Virus record (IMG/VR): IMGVR_UViG_3300008107_005178
Span: 1 to 40,771 of that record
DNA: 40,771 bases
Source of the DNA: a virus
Strand: one strand, 5' to 3'
The notes beneath the pieces were generated by a model that saw only the letters and a program-made list of their open reading frames with translations, was not told the DNA's origin and did not search any database. A program made the position numbers and the translations under genes. How positions within the stretch are numbered: position 1 is the stretch's first letter; each line of letters starts with the position of its first letter. This document shows positions 20,472 through 29,491 of the stretch, piece by piece.

Positions 20472-21164
20472 TTAGTCCTTACGACCACCAAACAATTGTA
20501 GCAAACTTAGGAACAAGTTGATAAAGTCCAAGTAAAGGCTAAGTGCTCCTGCTACTTCAGCTCTACCATCGTTTTCTATACTAACCATTTCACGAATCTT
20601 TTGTGTGTCATAGGCAGTAAGCCCAAGGAACACAATAACAGCAATGGCACTGATTACCATTTGCATCACAGTACTACCAATAAAAATATTGATAATGCTA
20701 GCAATGATGATAGCAATTAACCCAATAAACATAAACTGACCAATGCTATCTAAATTCTTTTTGGTAAAATATCCATAACCACTCATAACACCAAATAGTA
20801 CTGCGGCGCTCATAAACGCTGATACAATACTGCCCATGTTATAAACTACAAAGATTGTAGCAAAGCTCAATCCCATAAGGGCCGCAAAGCCATGTAAGAA
20901 CAACTGCAACGCACTCTTACTCATACGTTCCATTGCAACGCTAACACCAAGAATGGCAACTAGCGGAGCAAAAATTACAAGCCACTTCATTGCACCTGTA
21001 AAAAAGAATTCCATCAAAGTTGCATTGCTACCCACAAGGTAGCTTACAATCATAGATGTAATTACTGCCAAACCCATGTGTCCGTAAACACGAGCCATAG
21101 CACTGTTGATTTGTGCCGCTGAGCGGAAAGTTGACAGACCGCCAGTATAACTTGATCCAAACAT
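20472..21164 (-). CDS. Bax inhibitor-1 / YccA family membrane protein
   Basis: The 230-residue protein has about seven hydrophobic helices and the C-terminal signature LTAYDTQKIREM followed by ALSLYLDFINLFLSLLQLFG, as in bacterial YccA/YbhL. YccA inhibits the FtsH membrane protease; the family also includes eukaryotic calcium-leak channels. A phage copy could protect membrane proteins from FtsH or control lysis timing. It has its own strong promoter and a palindrome in the leader. Confidence 0.93.
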   Translation of the reverse strand: MFGSSYTGGLSTFRSAAQINSAMARVYGHMGLAVITSMIVSYLVGSNATLMEFFFTGAMKWLVIFAPLVAILGVSVAMERMSKSALQLFLHGFAALMGLSFATIFVVYNMGSIVSAFMSAAVLFGVMSGYGYFTKKNLDSIGQFMFIGLIAIIIASIINIFIGSTVMQMVISAIAVIVFLGLTAYDTQKIREMVSIENDGRAEVAGALSLYLDFINLFLSLLQLFGGRKD

Positions 21165-21190
21165 AATTAACTCCTTACTTGATAAATTGT

Positions 21191-21206
21191 ATATCTATAT
21201 AGATAT
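21191..21206. repeat. 16-bp palindrome in the Bax inhibitor gene leader
   Basis: ATATCTATATAGATAT is a perfect 16-bp palindrome lying just downstream of the promoter at 21214-21242 and before the ATG at 21164. The position is right for a repressor operator. It is AT-rich, so chance occurrence in this genome cannot be excluded. Confidence 0.55.
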
Positions 21207-21213
21207 TTTAGAT

Positions 21214-21242
21214 ATTATACAACATAAATTGATAAAAGTCAA
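21214..21242 (-). promoter_or_regulatory. Sigma-70 promoter of the Bax inhibitor-DUF3307 unit
   Basis: On the minus strand TTGACT (21242-21237), 17 bases, TATAAT (21219-21214). It overlaps the stop codon region of the preceding gene. Confidence 0.88.
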
Positions 21243-21244
21243 TA

Positions 21245-21634
21245 CTAAATGTCGCCAGACTTTGCCATTTTGAGCAACAAGCTATAGTGCTCGTAGGCTT
21301 TCTTAACTGCTGGGTAAGTATTCTTCAAGTGCTGTTCTTCTTCTTTTTGTTCCATCAATGTCTCAAACATATTGTAATGTCCTTTACTAGACATGTGATT
21401 GAACACTTGTTCTTCAAATCCAGCAAGTCGTTCAAGTTCACTTTCGGTAATTTCTACAGTGTATAACGTTTCAGTTTCAAAAACAAAATGATTGTTATTA
21501 AATTTGTTATAGTCATCCTCATAGGCAAACAGTTGGGTATTTGTTTTAGTATGTCTATATGCACGTTTGTTAGTATCTAGTACTCTCACTCCGTGTCTTC
21601 TTAAAAATTCGTTTGTTTTATTCTGTTGGGTCAT
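21245..21634 (-). CDS. Small helical phage protein
   Basis: The product has about 129 residues, with a basic N-terminus (FLRRHGVRVLDTNKRAYRH) and an acidic middle. Its C-terminal helix YPAVKKAYEHYSLLLKMAK resembles the end of the neighbouring protein (YNHYKMLEAL). An ATG at 21634 is preferred to an upstream GTG. It overlaps the upstream gene by 17 bases. Function unknown. Confidence 0.65.
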   Translation of the reverse strand: MTQQNKTNEFLRRHGVRVLDTNKRAYRHTKTNTQLFAYEDDYNKFNNNHFVFETETLYTVEITESELERLAGFEEQVFNHMSSKGHYNMFETLMEQKEEEQHLKNTYPAVKKAYEHYSLLLKMAKSGDI

Positions 21635-22094
21635 CTTGGATATCACACAAAGCTTCTAACATTTTATAGTGATTGTATGCTTTTTGTAAAGCCTCAAATT
21701 TTTCTAATTTTTTTGGATCAGGAACTAGAATAGCCAAACGCTTTTCCATTGTTTCCATCCAAGTGGTTAGACTTTTACCTTTGAGTTTTACATCGCCATC
21801 AAAGTCGGCGTCACCCTTAACTTGTATACTTGGCGTGCCTATACCAGTGACTATGCCAGTGCCTGCAATGCCTGCACCAGTTGTCCAAGTGTTGTTACTA
21901 GTCAAATAAGAACCACTAGTTCCATTAGTAGTAAATGTATATGGACTACTATAAGTTGTTATTGGTGACGTAATTGACGTTGTACCACTACCAGTTAATG
22001 TGATAGTGTCTATGCCACTAGTTGACATAGTTGTGTCGTACGTACTATTATAACCGCCCAAATCGATAATATTTGTATCTAAAGTATTAGCCAT
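21618..22094 (-). CDS. Phage protein with Thr/Ser/Gly-rich repeat and helical tail
   Basis: The 158-residue protein has a low-complexity, beta-type N-terminal half (TLTGSGTTSITSPITT) and a conserved-looking C-terminal half VKGDADFDGDVKLKGKSLTT followed by a helix with MEKRLAILVPDP. The KGD...DGDV...KGKSL pattern looks like a short beta-roll that might trimerise; a fibre or virion role is possible. It overlaps glutaredoxin by eight bases. Confidence 0.65.
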   Translation of the reverse strand: MANTLDTNIIDLGGYNSTYDTTMSTSGIDTITLTGSGTTSITSPITTYSSPYTFTTNGTSGSYLTSNNTWTTGAGIAGTGIVTGIGTPSIQVKGDADFDGDVKLKGKSLTTWMETMEKRLAILVPDPKKLEKFEALQKAYNHYKMLEALCDIQDDPTE

Positions 22095-22329
22095 TTTCCT
22101 GTCCAGACTCTTCTAAATGTTTACGCAATTCTTGGAACCCTCCAATCAGTTGCTCACCTAAGAAGATCTGTGGAACAGTTCGAGCTGTAGGAACAGATTC
22201 TAATAAATCTTCTCGGGTATACCCTTCACCAATTTTTCGCTCCTCAAACTCAATACCTTTTTGTTTCAACAATGCCTTAGCCTGATCACAGTAGGGGCAT
22301 TGATTTTTACTCCAAACAATCGCTTTCAT
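22087..22329 (-). CDS. Glutaredoxin
   Basis: The 80-residue protein has the CPYC active site (NQCPYCDQAKALL), the TVPQIFLGEQLIGG cis-proline and glutathione-binding block, and the right length for a class I glutaredoxin. It donates electrons to ribonucleotide reductase, whose two subunits lie just upstream in the same block. Phage glutaredoxins commonly pair with phage NrdAB. Confidence 0.95.
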   Translation of the reverse strand: MKAIVWSKNQCPYCDQAKALLKQKGIEFEERKIGEGYTREDLLESVPTARTVPQIFLGEQLIGGFQELRKHLEESGQENG

Positions 22330-22340
22330 TTTTCTTTACT

Positions 22341-22529
22341 CTATGTTAATTTAATTTCTCTAGGTGTTCCTACAACTGACCCTTTACCATATTGAGCTTC
22401 ACCTAACCGTTTGGCCATTGCGCTTGAGCTAGCCTGTGTGGTTGTTTTGATCAACATGGTATTACCAGAACTCTGTTTCACTCTAACGGTGAATTCGTAT
22501 ACCTTTAAAAAGTCAGTTGCCTTAACCAT
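22341..22529 (-). CDS. 62-residue protein between nrdB and glutaredoxin
   Basis: The small basic protein starts MVKATDFLKVYEFTVRVKQS and contains QASSSAMAKRLGEAQYGKG. A short alpha/beta fold is likely. It is the conserved-looking spacer gene of the nrdB-grx segment. No function is recognised. Confidence 0.65.
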   Translation of the reverse strand: MVKATDFLKVYEFTVRVKQSSGNTMLIKTTTQASSSAMAKRLGEAQYGKGSVVGTPREIKLT

Positions 22530-22548
22530 AGTTATTAATCTTTATATG

Positions 22549-23649
22549 TTAAATTGTAGGAAGTGATTCGTAATCGACATTATCACTCATTACACCAATT
22601 ACATAATTAGTGCTTTCACTTTCCTGTAATGCTGTTTGTTTCTTACTGGTATCACTGTGCTTGTTGAACCAAGGGATTGGAGTGGTCTTTGATGCAGGGT
22701 TCCAATACTTTATACCAATATCTTTTAGTGCTCCTACTGCTGTGTAGTCTACAAAGTCTTTAAGAATGTTTGCATTCAATCCAATAACTGGACCTTTCTT
22801 AAACAAGTACTCAGCCCATGCTTTTTCTTCAGCAATCACATCCTTGTAAATTTGAATAACTTCATGCTCGCAATCTTTTGCGGCTTGTGCAAAACGTGGA
22901 TCTTCTTTGATCACTTGATTAATCAAGAAGGCTGTCCAACCTTTGTGTAATAGTTCATCTTGTAGAATTAAACTGATGATGTTACCATTGCCGATAAAGA
23001 TCTTGTTCTCAACCATGGCCAAACTTGTAGCAAAGCTAACCATAAAGCGGAACGCTTCAAGTCCATAGCTGGCATGTAATGCCAAGTAAATTGCCTTGAT
23101 ATGTTCGTGCTCATCAATTTGTTCGCCTGCTTCTTTACGGCAATTAATCAAATGCAACTTGTCATAGTACAAGCCAATACTTGATGCCATGCTGACAATT
23201 TCTTGTGTGTCGTGGATAGTATTGAATACATCTTTTGGCACGTTGTAGATGTTGCGGATGATGTGGCTGTAACTGCGGCTGTGAATGTTGGTTTCGAAGA
23301 ATGTCCAGTTGTATACTAGTGCTTCCAGTTCAGGAAGGCTTACGACCGGAGTAAAGATTTGACTTGGGCCGCGGCCTTGCAAACTGTCAAGAGCAGTTTG
23401 CCTAAGCAAGTTACTAGTGAAGATATGTTTAACTGCATCGCTTGCTTCCTTAAAATCATTTGCATCTTTACTTAGACTGATTTCTTCTGGAACCCAAAAG
23501 AAACCTCTAGCTGTTTTTTCAAAGTCTGAAATCTTGTTATACTTGACTTCTTCAAAGCGTTGGATAGTAACTGGCCCAGCTGGGTCTAAGAACATCTTAC
23601 GGCTGAGATAGTCTGTTTTTTGTAATAGGTTGTATTGTTGTTTACTCAT
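22549..23649 (-). CDS. nrdB: Ribonucleotide reductase small subunit, class Ia
   Basis: The 366-residue protein has the di-iron and radical site blocks: ALEALVYNWTFFETNIHSRSYSH-type region (Glu, His and the radical Tyr in HSRSYSH), IYLALHASYGLEAFRF and LQDELLHKGW. With NrdA it makes dNDPs from NDPs. The length matches class I R2. Its ATG overlaps the aldolase stop by four bases. Confidence 0.97.
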   Translation of the reverse strand: MSKQQYNLLQKTDYLSRKMFLDPAGPVTIQRFEEVKYNKISDFEKTARGFFWVPEEISLSKDANDFKEASDAVKHIFTSNLLRQTALDSLQGRGPSQIFTPVVSLPELEALVYNWTFFETNIHSRSYSHIIRNIYNVPKDVFNTIHDTQEIVSMASSIGLYYDKLHLINCRKEAGEQIDEHEHIKAIYLALHASYGLEAFRFMVSFATSLAMVENKIFIGNGNIISLILQDELLHKGWTAFLINQVIKEDPRFAQAAKDCEHEVIQIYKDVIAEEKAWAEYLFKKGPVIGLNANILKDFVDYTAVGALKDIGIKYWNPASKTTPIPWFNKHSDTSKKQTALQESESTNYVIGVMSDNVDYESLPTI

Positions 23650-24305
23650 TTATAATTTCCTGACGCAAGTACAATCTTGCAAATATGTTCTAATCTTTCT
23701 ATGTGCTCATATGCACGCCACGGGCTTGTATCAATAGCAACTACTCCATGACCTTTAATGCCTACTATGTCATAGGCAATATTACCATCACGATCTAATT
23801 GCAAATTTTTATGACATTGATCAGCAAGTTCTTGACTGATAGGAGGTACATCTCCTACATTAGGTGCTACTTTGGTATAACGATTAAGTTCTGGAAAGGC
23901 ATTGCTAATGGTGCTGAGATCAATACCGGCATGCATTGCGGCAATACAGTATGTAGGATGCACATGAACTACCACACGTACTTCATCTTTGTGCTGGCCC
24001 ATTTCTCGTTGTAGTCCAAAGTGTAAAGGTAATTCACCACTTGGTCTTAGGTTAGCACTGATATCAGTATAAGGCAAGTCTCTCCAATTGTAGTTAAAAC
24101 TAGCACTACCACTACCACTTTGAATAGTTCTATCAATACTGATCTTTTTAAATTGATCAGGCTGTAGAGTTTGTTTACGCACACCACTAGGAGTGATATA
24201 AAAGTGATCACGGTCGTGGTGACGTATTGACACATTACCATCACGACTGGTAATCCAGTTGCGCTTGTAAGCATCTACCATTATGTCACAAATCGTTTCT
24301 AACAT
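23646..24305 (-). CDS. Class II aldolase/adducin family protein
   Basis: The 219-residue protein has the family's zinc and substrate blocks: SRDGNVSIR, ITPSGVRK, PSGELPLHF, VVHVHPTYC (two metal His) and IKGHGVVAI. Members act as fuculose- or ribulose-phosphate aldolases/epimerases or methylthioribulose-1-phosphate dehydratase. Which sugar phosphate is used cannot be told. It is inserted between nrdB and the superoxide dismutase gene with overlapping ends. Confidence 0.88.
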   Translation of the reverse strand: MLETICDIMVDAYKRNWITSRDGNVSIRHHDRDHFYITPSGVRKQTLQPDQFKKISIDRTIQSGSGSASFNYNWRDLPYTDISANLRPSGELPLHFGLQREMGQHKDEVRVVVHVHPTYCIAAMHAGIDLSTISNAFPELNRYTKVAPNVGDVPPISQELADQCHKNLQLDRDGNIAYDIVGIKGHGVVAIDTSPWRAYEHIERLEHICKIVLASGNYK

Positions 24306-24834
24306 TTATATGATCCCAGTTAATAATTTTCCATTGATTCTCTAAGTATTTCTTTTTGTCTGCTTGATAGTCTAATGCCCAGGCATGCTCCCACCAATCA
24401 ATCAACAATACAATATCTTTTTTAATTTCGTGATTCTTAATAGTTTTAATTTTGCCATCTCGAGCTAGATAAACCCATCCACTGCCTTGTATGCCCATTG
24501 CTACTTTGGCAAACTCTTCTTTAAACTTATCAAAAGATTTATAATGTTCTTCAATGAAATTTAATATGCCATCTTTTGGTTTGTTGTTGCTAGGCTTTTG
24601 ATATTGCTGAAACAAGATATTGTGTAGAAACACTCCTGCTTCATTAAACCTATCATCACCTTCGCCCTTGTTGTAACGTTCAGCGTATGTCTTGGCTAAT
24701 TTACCATAGTGATAGTTAATTGTATCTTCTGATATTGAAGGTACTAATGCGTTAGCATCATAAGGTAAACTTTTAATTTCTAACTTATCAGGCTTACCTT
24801 CTAGTAAGACATTTCTAATAAAACTATAGGTCAT
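24286..24834 (-). CDS. Iron/manganese superoxide dismutase
   Basis: The 182-residue protein has metal ligands in INYHYGKLAKTY, VFLHNILF and IDWWEHAWALDYQ (Asp and His), the Fe/Mn-SOD pattern. It converts superoxide to peroxide, which AhpCD in this window can remove. It is slightly shorter than typical SODs (about 192). Its placement inside the nrdA-nrdB operon fits protection of the oxygen-dependent tyrosyl radical enzyme; that link is inference. ATGA overlap with nrdA. Confidence 0.93.
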   Translation of the reverse strand: MTYSFIRNVLLEGKPDKLEIKSLPYDANALVPSISEDTINYHYGKLAKTYAERYNKGEGDDRFNEAGVFLHNILFQQYQKPSNNKPKDGILNFIEEHYKSFDKFKEEFAKVAMGIQGSGWVYLARDGKIKTIKNHEIKKDIVLLIDWWEHAWALDYQADKKKYLENQWKIINWDHINVRNDL

Positions 24835-27149
24835 AACTTACAACTCTCACAATCACCTTCTTCGTCAAAGTCAATTGGATCTAGCATAGTGGGAGCATCT
24901 TCAGCTTTCATTTTACTTCCAGCTTTGTTAATCAAACTGTAGTAGAATGTCTTCAATCCCCACATGTGTGCTTGCATCAAATTCTTAGCAATCAATGTAG
25001 TTGGAACTTTACGATCTGCCCAGTGTGCTGGATTGTAGAATGTGTTTGTACTAATTGATTGATCAACATAAGCGGCTAGGACTGCGGCAGTTTTTAAGTA
25101 ACCATCACAGTCTTTCTGTTCCCACATAAGTTGATACTTGTTTTTAAGTTTATGGTATTCAGGTACAACTTGTGTAAAGCTACCTGCTTTACTTTCCTTA
25201 GTACTGATCAAGCTCATTGGCATTTCAATACCGTTAGTGCTGTTGATCACAACGCTAGAACTTTCAACAGGAGCAATAGCCATAAGTGTAGCATTACGCA
25301 CACCATACTGTTTCATATTGGTACGCAAAATTTCCCAATCAAGTTCAGGAGCAAAGTTTGCTAATTCATTTACGCCTTTGGCACGTAGTTCCCAAGGGAA
25401 TGTTCCTTGACCATAACGTGTCTTGTGACTGTCCAAACATGGACCACGTTCCTTAGCCAGTTCAACAGTAGCTTCAGTTAAGTAGTAGGCTTGATGTTCC
25501 ATCCAACTCTTAACGTCTTGTAGTGCATCCTTTTCGCCATACTTCAAACCACGCTTGGCATGCCAGTAGGCCAAGTTAGTAACACCAATGCCTAATGGTT
25601 GAATTTCGTCATTAGATAATTTACTTTGAATACTTAAAAAGTCTTGGTAGTCTAGGATGTTGCATAGACTACGTTGTAATATGCGACAGGCTCTACGCAT
25701 GTCTTCTGGGTTACGGAACGCACCCCAATTAATACTGCCCAACGTACATAACGCTATGCGCCCGGCCGGGTCATCCAACCTCTTAAATGGACGTGTGGGC
25801 AATAAAATTTCACAGCAAAGATTACTTTGATAGATAGTATGATACTCAGGATCAAATGGACCTTGATTCATAACATTGTCTACAAACACTAGATAGATGC
25901 GACCAGTGTCAGTGCGTTCTTTTAGTATGCCTGACTTGAATACTTCTTCAGCAGCCATTGTTTTCTTACGCAGACCTTTTTGTCCTTCGTATTTTACATA
26001 CAGCTCTTCAAACTTTTCTGTGTTTGAATAGAATGCTTCGTATAGATCAGGTACTTCATTAGGATCAAAGAAAGTAATATTTTCTTTATTTTTAAACCTA
26101 CGCCAAAAGAAAGCTGATAGTACAACTCCGTAGTCCATGTGTCTAACGCGAGTTTCTTCAGTTCCTTGATTGTTTTTAAGAACAATAAGATCATCAAACT
26201 GCAAATGCCAGATAGGATAAAAAACTGTAGCACTTGCATTGCGAATGCCACCTTGGGAGCAAGAACGTAAGTCACCAAACCATTTCTTTAAAAAAGGAAT
26301 CATGCCTGTGTGCATGATCTCACCGCCTCTAATAGGCGAACCTAATGGACGTAAGCGTCCAATTTCTAAGCCAATGCCAGCACGTTTACTGGCATACTTG
26401 GCCATCATCTCACCAGAAGCAAATATGCTATCCAAATCGTCGTCACTGCGGATAAGCACACAACTAGAAAACTGTTTAGTTGGAGTGCCAAGCCCTGCCA
26501 ACACAGGTGTAGCAAGAGTAAACAAACCATCGGATGCCGCTTGATAGTATTCTTTAATGTAACGCATTCTTGCGCTATTCGGCTCTTCCTTATGGAACAC
26601 AGTTGCTGCCGCAACCATGTATCTAACTTGTGGAGTTTCATAAATTTCCTTTGTCGCACGATTGCGTACCAAATACTTCTCTATTAACTGCTCAATACTT
26701 GCATAACCATACTCTTCATCTTTGGCATGGTCAATCATGTCATTCATCTTGTTCCAGTCTTCTTCAGTGTACCACTCAAGAAGCTCTGCTGTATATAAAC
26801 CTGTTGCAACATTCTTCTTAACAATGTCATAAAGGTGAGGGGGCTCGTAGTCGCCATATACATCCTTGCGCAACATACTCAAGCGTTGCTTGCCTGCCAC
26901 ATATTGATAGTTAACATGACCAACGTCTGGATTGTGTTCTACGTCAATTAAATCCACAATGGCACGTAGGGTAATTTCATCAATCTCTTCAGTGGTGATA
27001 CCATTATAAAAGTGTGGTTGTGCTTTAATTTCTATCATTGACTGGCTAACGTCTGCTATACCTTTGCAAACTTTTGCCACTTGCGCTTGCCATTTTTCTA
27101 TCAGTAACGGTTCTTTCGCCCCGCTTCTTTTAGTTACTGTAATTGTCAT
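24831..27149 (-). CDS. nrdA: Ribonucleotide reductase large subunit, class Ia
   Basis: The 772-residue protein has an ATP-cone N-terminus (TVTKRSGAKEPL), the catalytic block SNLCCEILLP, the substrate-site QGGIRNASATVFYPIWH, and a C-terminal CESC redox pair served by glutaredoxin. ATG 27149 with an AGGGAT site is preferred over the longer frame starting at 27212, which adds 21 non-conserved residues. A CATAAATA late-type element lies 30 bases upstream. Confidence 0.97.
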   Translation of the reverse strand: MTITVTKRSGAKEPLLIEKWQAQVAKVCKGIADVSQSMIEIKAQPHFYNGITTEEIDEITLRAIVDLIDVEHNPDVGHVNYQYVAGKQRLSMLRKDVYGDYEPPHLYDIVKKNVATGLYTAELLEWYTEEDWNKMNDMIDHAKDEEYGYASIEQLIEKYLVRNRATKEIYETPQVRYMVAAATVFHKEEPNSARMRYIKEYYQAASDGLFTLATPVLAGLGTPTKQFSSCVLIRSDDDLDSIFASGEMMAKYASKRAGIGLEIGRLRPLGSPIRGGEIMHTGMIPFLKKWFGDLRSCSQGGIRNASATVFYPIWHLQFDDLIVLKNNQGTEETRVRHMDYGVVLSAFFWRRFKNKENITFFDPNEVPDLYEAFYSNTEKFEELYVKYEGQKGLRKKTMAAEEVFKSGILKERTDTGRIYLVFVDNVMNQGPFDPEYHTIYQSNLCCEILLPTRPFKRLDDPAGRIALCTLGSINWGAFRNPEDMRRACRILQRSLCNILDYQDFLSIQSKLSNDEIQPLGIGVTNLAYWHAKRGLKYGEKDALQDVKSWMEHQAYYLTEATVELAKERGPCLDSHKTRYGQGTFPWELRAKGVNELANFAPELDWEILRTNMKQYGVRNATLMAIAPVESSSVVINSTNGIEMPMSLISTKESKAGSFTQVVPEYHKLKNKYQLMWEQKDCDGYLKTAAVLAAYVDQSISTNTFYNPAHWADRKVPTTLIAKNLMQAHMWGLKTFYYSLINKAGSKMKAEDAPTMLDPIDFDEEGDCESCKL

Positions 27150-27178
27150 TCTTATCCCTACATCTATTGTTAGATTAT

Positions 27179-27186
27179 TATTTATG
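27179..27186 (-). promoter_or_regulatory. Possible late-type promoter before nrdA
   Basis: The minus strand reads CATAAATA, one base off the T4 late consensus TATAAATA, at a suitable distance from the nrdA ATG. The AT-rich context makes this a weak call. Confidence 0.4.
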
Positions 27187-27215
27187 GTATAGATTTCTCC
27201 AATACCTGTCATTCT

Positions 27216-27641
27216 TTACTTGTAGTCCTGTAATGGTACAACCATTTGTAAAACTAATTCTTTGGGTAATTCTGTTTCTTCTACTATCTCACCGTATGGG
27301 TAGTTAAGTATTTTATTATCAATTGAACATATATTATAAACTACTTTTTTGTCAATGTCTAGATACTGTTTAATCACTATCTCAGAGTCTTTAAAACGTT
27401 CAGTCAATTTGAGCGTGTGCCCAATCATAACAGCAATGGTTAAATCATTATACTTGCCGTCTTTAATTACTTGCCAAGGATCAGGCCATGTTTCAGGTCT
27501 ATATGGATCAAGATGTCTGTTTACCAGTGGAGCTTTAGTCCAAAACTTAATAGTTTCTTCCAGCGGCTTTTCTAATTTCTCAATTTGATTTCGAAATTTT
27601 TTCCAGGAAACGAATTGTGTTTCGTAGTCGTCAAAAAACAC
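27216..27641 (-). CDS. Phage protein, unknown function
   Basis: The 141-residue soluble protein uses a GTG start. It contains PETWPDPWQVIKDGKYNDLT followed by helices with IAVMIGHTLKLTERFKDSE. No catalytic motif is recognised. It lies between the tail fibre gene and nrdA with no obvious promoter of its own. Confidence 0.65.
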   Translation of the reverse strand: MFFDDYETQFVSWKKFRNQIEKLEKPLEETIKFWTKAPLVNRHLDPYRPETWPDPWQVIKDGKYNDLTIAVMIGHTLKLTERFKDSEIVIKQYLDIDKKVVYNICSIDNKILNYPYGEIVEETELPKELVLQMVVPLQDYK

Positions 27642-27666
27642 TTATGAACCTATTTTGTCTTTCTAT

Positions 27667-29457
27667 TTAAAAGTCTTGATAACCAGAATCAATGGTTACT
27701 GTATAATTTATCGTTGCATTACCACCTGGACCGGCTGGATTGATATAACGTACTACTAGCGTAGGCTTAGTAGTCAATACTGGAGTTTTCACTCCACCAT
27801 TGTCAACAATCTGAATAGCAGTCATGTTTAACACAGTGGCAATGAATCTAATGTTGCCACCAATAGTTTGACCGTAAGTATCTGTTGGTCCAGTGTATGT
27901 AAAATTATCTGTAATAGAAGGGGTAATAGGACCAGATGTCATATCTGGATGTGCATTAACAACTATTTGTCCTACTCTATATAAAGTGCTTGAACCTTTT
28001 CTAATAGAATAATTAATTGTTAATTTAGTTGAGCCCCAGCATGGTGCTTTAACTAATATTTTTGGTGTAAGTTCTTGTGTGTTAAAAAATAGTGTAGTTG
28101 ACTTTGAACTGTACTGTACACTGTCAACTCCTAGTACGTCTGGTAGATATGCTACCATAGAACTATTCAATCCAGTTTTGTTTTGATCTAGATTGTTTAC
28201 GTCAATGCTACGTTGGAAGTAATCACCAACAGTGTCACACTCAGGAACTCTAAAATCAATAACAGGAGTTACTGGTTGACTTTGTTCTAAACTATTGTTA
28301 CCTACGTCTAAGTATGTGTTAGCAATACTTCTGTGTCCTTTACTAGATGCAGTAGCAAATACTTTAATTGCTTCTCCATCAATTTTGTCAAAAGTACAAT
28401 GCTCAACAGTATAGTATTGAGGGCCAGCACTTCTGCCTGTAATGTTTGTGCTATTCTTTGCTAAGGTGAATGCTCTATAAAGATTTTTAAAATAGCAATC
28501 TTTAAATTGAATGTTGTTGGTATCATAGTCACTGTACACAGCATGTGATACATTGCTAAACTCGCACTCTATAACTGTTACGTACTCACTTGTAACTGCA
28601 CCAATGCCTCTAAATTGAATAGCACTGCTAGCACCAAGTGTGTCTTCACCATCGTTGTTTTGCCACACTCCTTGGAATTTGCAACGTCTAATACTTGATT
28701 GAGTCAAGCAATCAAGTAGTGCAATAGGAGTATCTGTTTGACTACCGTCTTTTCTTTTAAAACTAAATCCAGATATAAAGACATTAGTTGGAGCAGTGTT
28801 GTCGTTGAAATCAATTGGACTACTATCCATTAATTTGTATACGCCTGGAGTACTATTGTTGGCTACTGTTCTTAACGTATTCTTAGTGTCAACGTCTTGC
28901 AGAATAATTGCTTTGTCAATGCCTTCTCCAATAAGAGTAGCATTAGATGGAATGTAAAGTTCACTGGTGATTTTATATGTGCCAGCTGGAAAGTACAAAG
29001 TACGTCTGCTTCTTACGGCAGTTTTGTTACTACTGTTTAAAAAGATTTGATCAATGGCTCGTTGTATCGCAGCCGTGTCATCTGTACCAACACCGTTTTC
29101 ATAATCACCTAATGCACCAAAGTCACGAACATTGACTATGTCGTCTAACTTTTGTTGCAGGCTACGTCCGTATGGAGTATTTGGGTTACTGCCAGTTTGT
29201 ACAATGCTATTACCATTGTTATCTAATTGATAACCTTGATAAGAGTACGCACCCAACAGATTAAAAATGTTGCTACGTTCTGTAAGTATTTCTGTATTGC
29301 CAACGAAAGGAGCACCTTCGCCCACACTACCATTACCAACGTATAATTGTTGTGTGTCTACTGCCCAGCCAAATTCTCCACCACTTAACTGTGGTAAATT
29401 GGTTTGACTCTTCTTGCCCCTACGAACTTGGATCTTCGATATCTGTACAACGGCCAT
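27667..29457 (-). CDS. Tail fibre / tailspike with pectate-lyase-type beta-helix
   Basis: The 596-residue protein has an N-terminal phage attachment module (KIQVRRGKKSQTNLPQLSGG, then GEFGWAVDTQQLYVGN), a start-of-helix block VNVRDFGALGDYENG with DDTAAIQRAID typical of pectate-lyase superfamily spikes, and a long Asn/Thr-rich parallel beta-helix. It probably binds or cleaves host surface polysaccharide. It is preceded by a GATAAATA late promoter. Confidence 0.9.
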   Translation of the reverse strand: MAVVQISKIQVRRGKKSQTNLPQLSGGEFGWAVDTQQLYVGNGSVGEGAPFVGNTEILTERSNIFNLLGAYSYQGYQLDNNGNSIVQTGSNPNTPYGRSLQQKLDDIVNVRDFGALGDYENGVGTDDTAAIQRAIDQIFLNSSNKTAVRSRRTLYFPAGTYKITSELYIPSNATLIGEGIDKAIILQDVDTKNTLRTVANNSTPGVYKLMDSSPIDFNDNTAPTNVFISGFSFKRKDGSQTDTPIALLDCLTQSSIRRCKFQGVWQNNDGEDTLGASSAIQFRGIGAVTSEYVTVIECEFSNVSHAVYSDYDTNNIQFKDCYFKNLYRAFTLAKNSTNITGRSAGPQYYTVEHCTFDKIDGEAIKVFATASSKGHRSIANTYLDVGNNSLEQSQPVTPVIDFRVPECDTVGDYFQRSIDVNNLDQNKTGLNSSMVAYLPDVLGVDSVQYSSKSTTLFFNTQELTPKILVKAPCWGSTKLTINYSIRKGSSTLYRVGQIVVNAHPDMTSGPITPSITDNFTYTGPTDTYGQTIGGNIRFIATVLNMTAIQIVDNGGVKTPVLTTKPTLVVRYINPAGPGGNATINYTVTIDSGYQDF

Positions 29458-29480
29458 TTTAATATCCTCTAACTATCAGA

Positions 29481-29488
29481 TATTTATC
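29481..29488 (-). promoter_or_regulatory. T4-type late promoter of the tail fibre gene
   Basis: The minus strand reads GATAAATA within CTGATAAATATC, 24 bases before the ATG, the same arrangement as at 16918-16925. Confidence 0.65.
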
Positions 29489-29491
29489 AGG

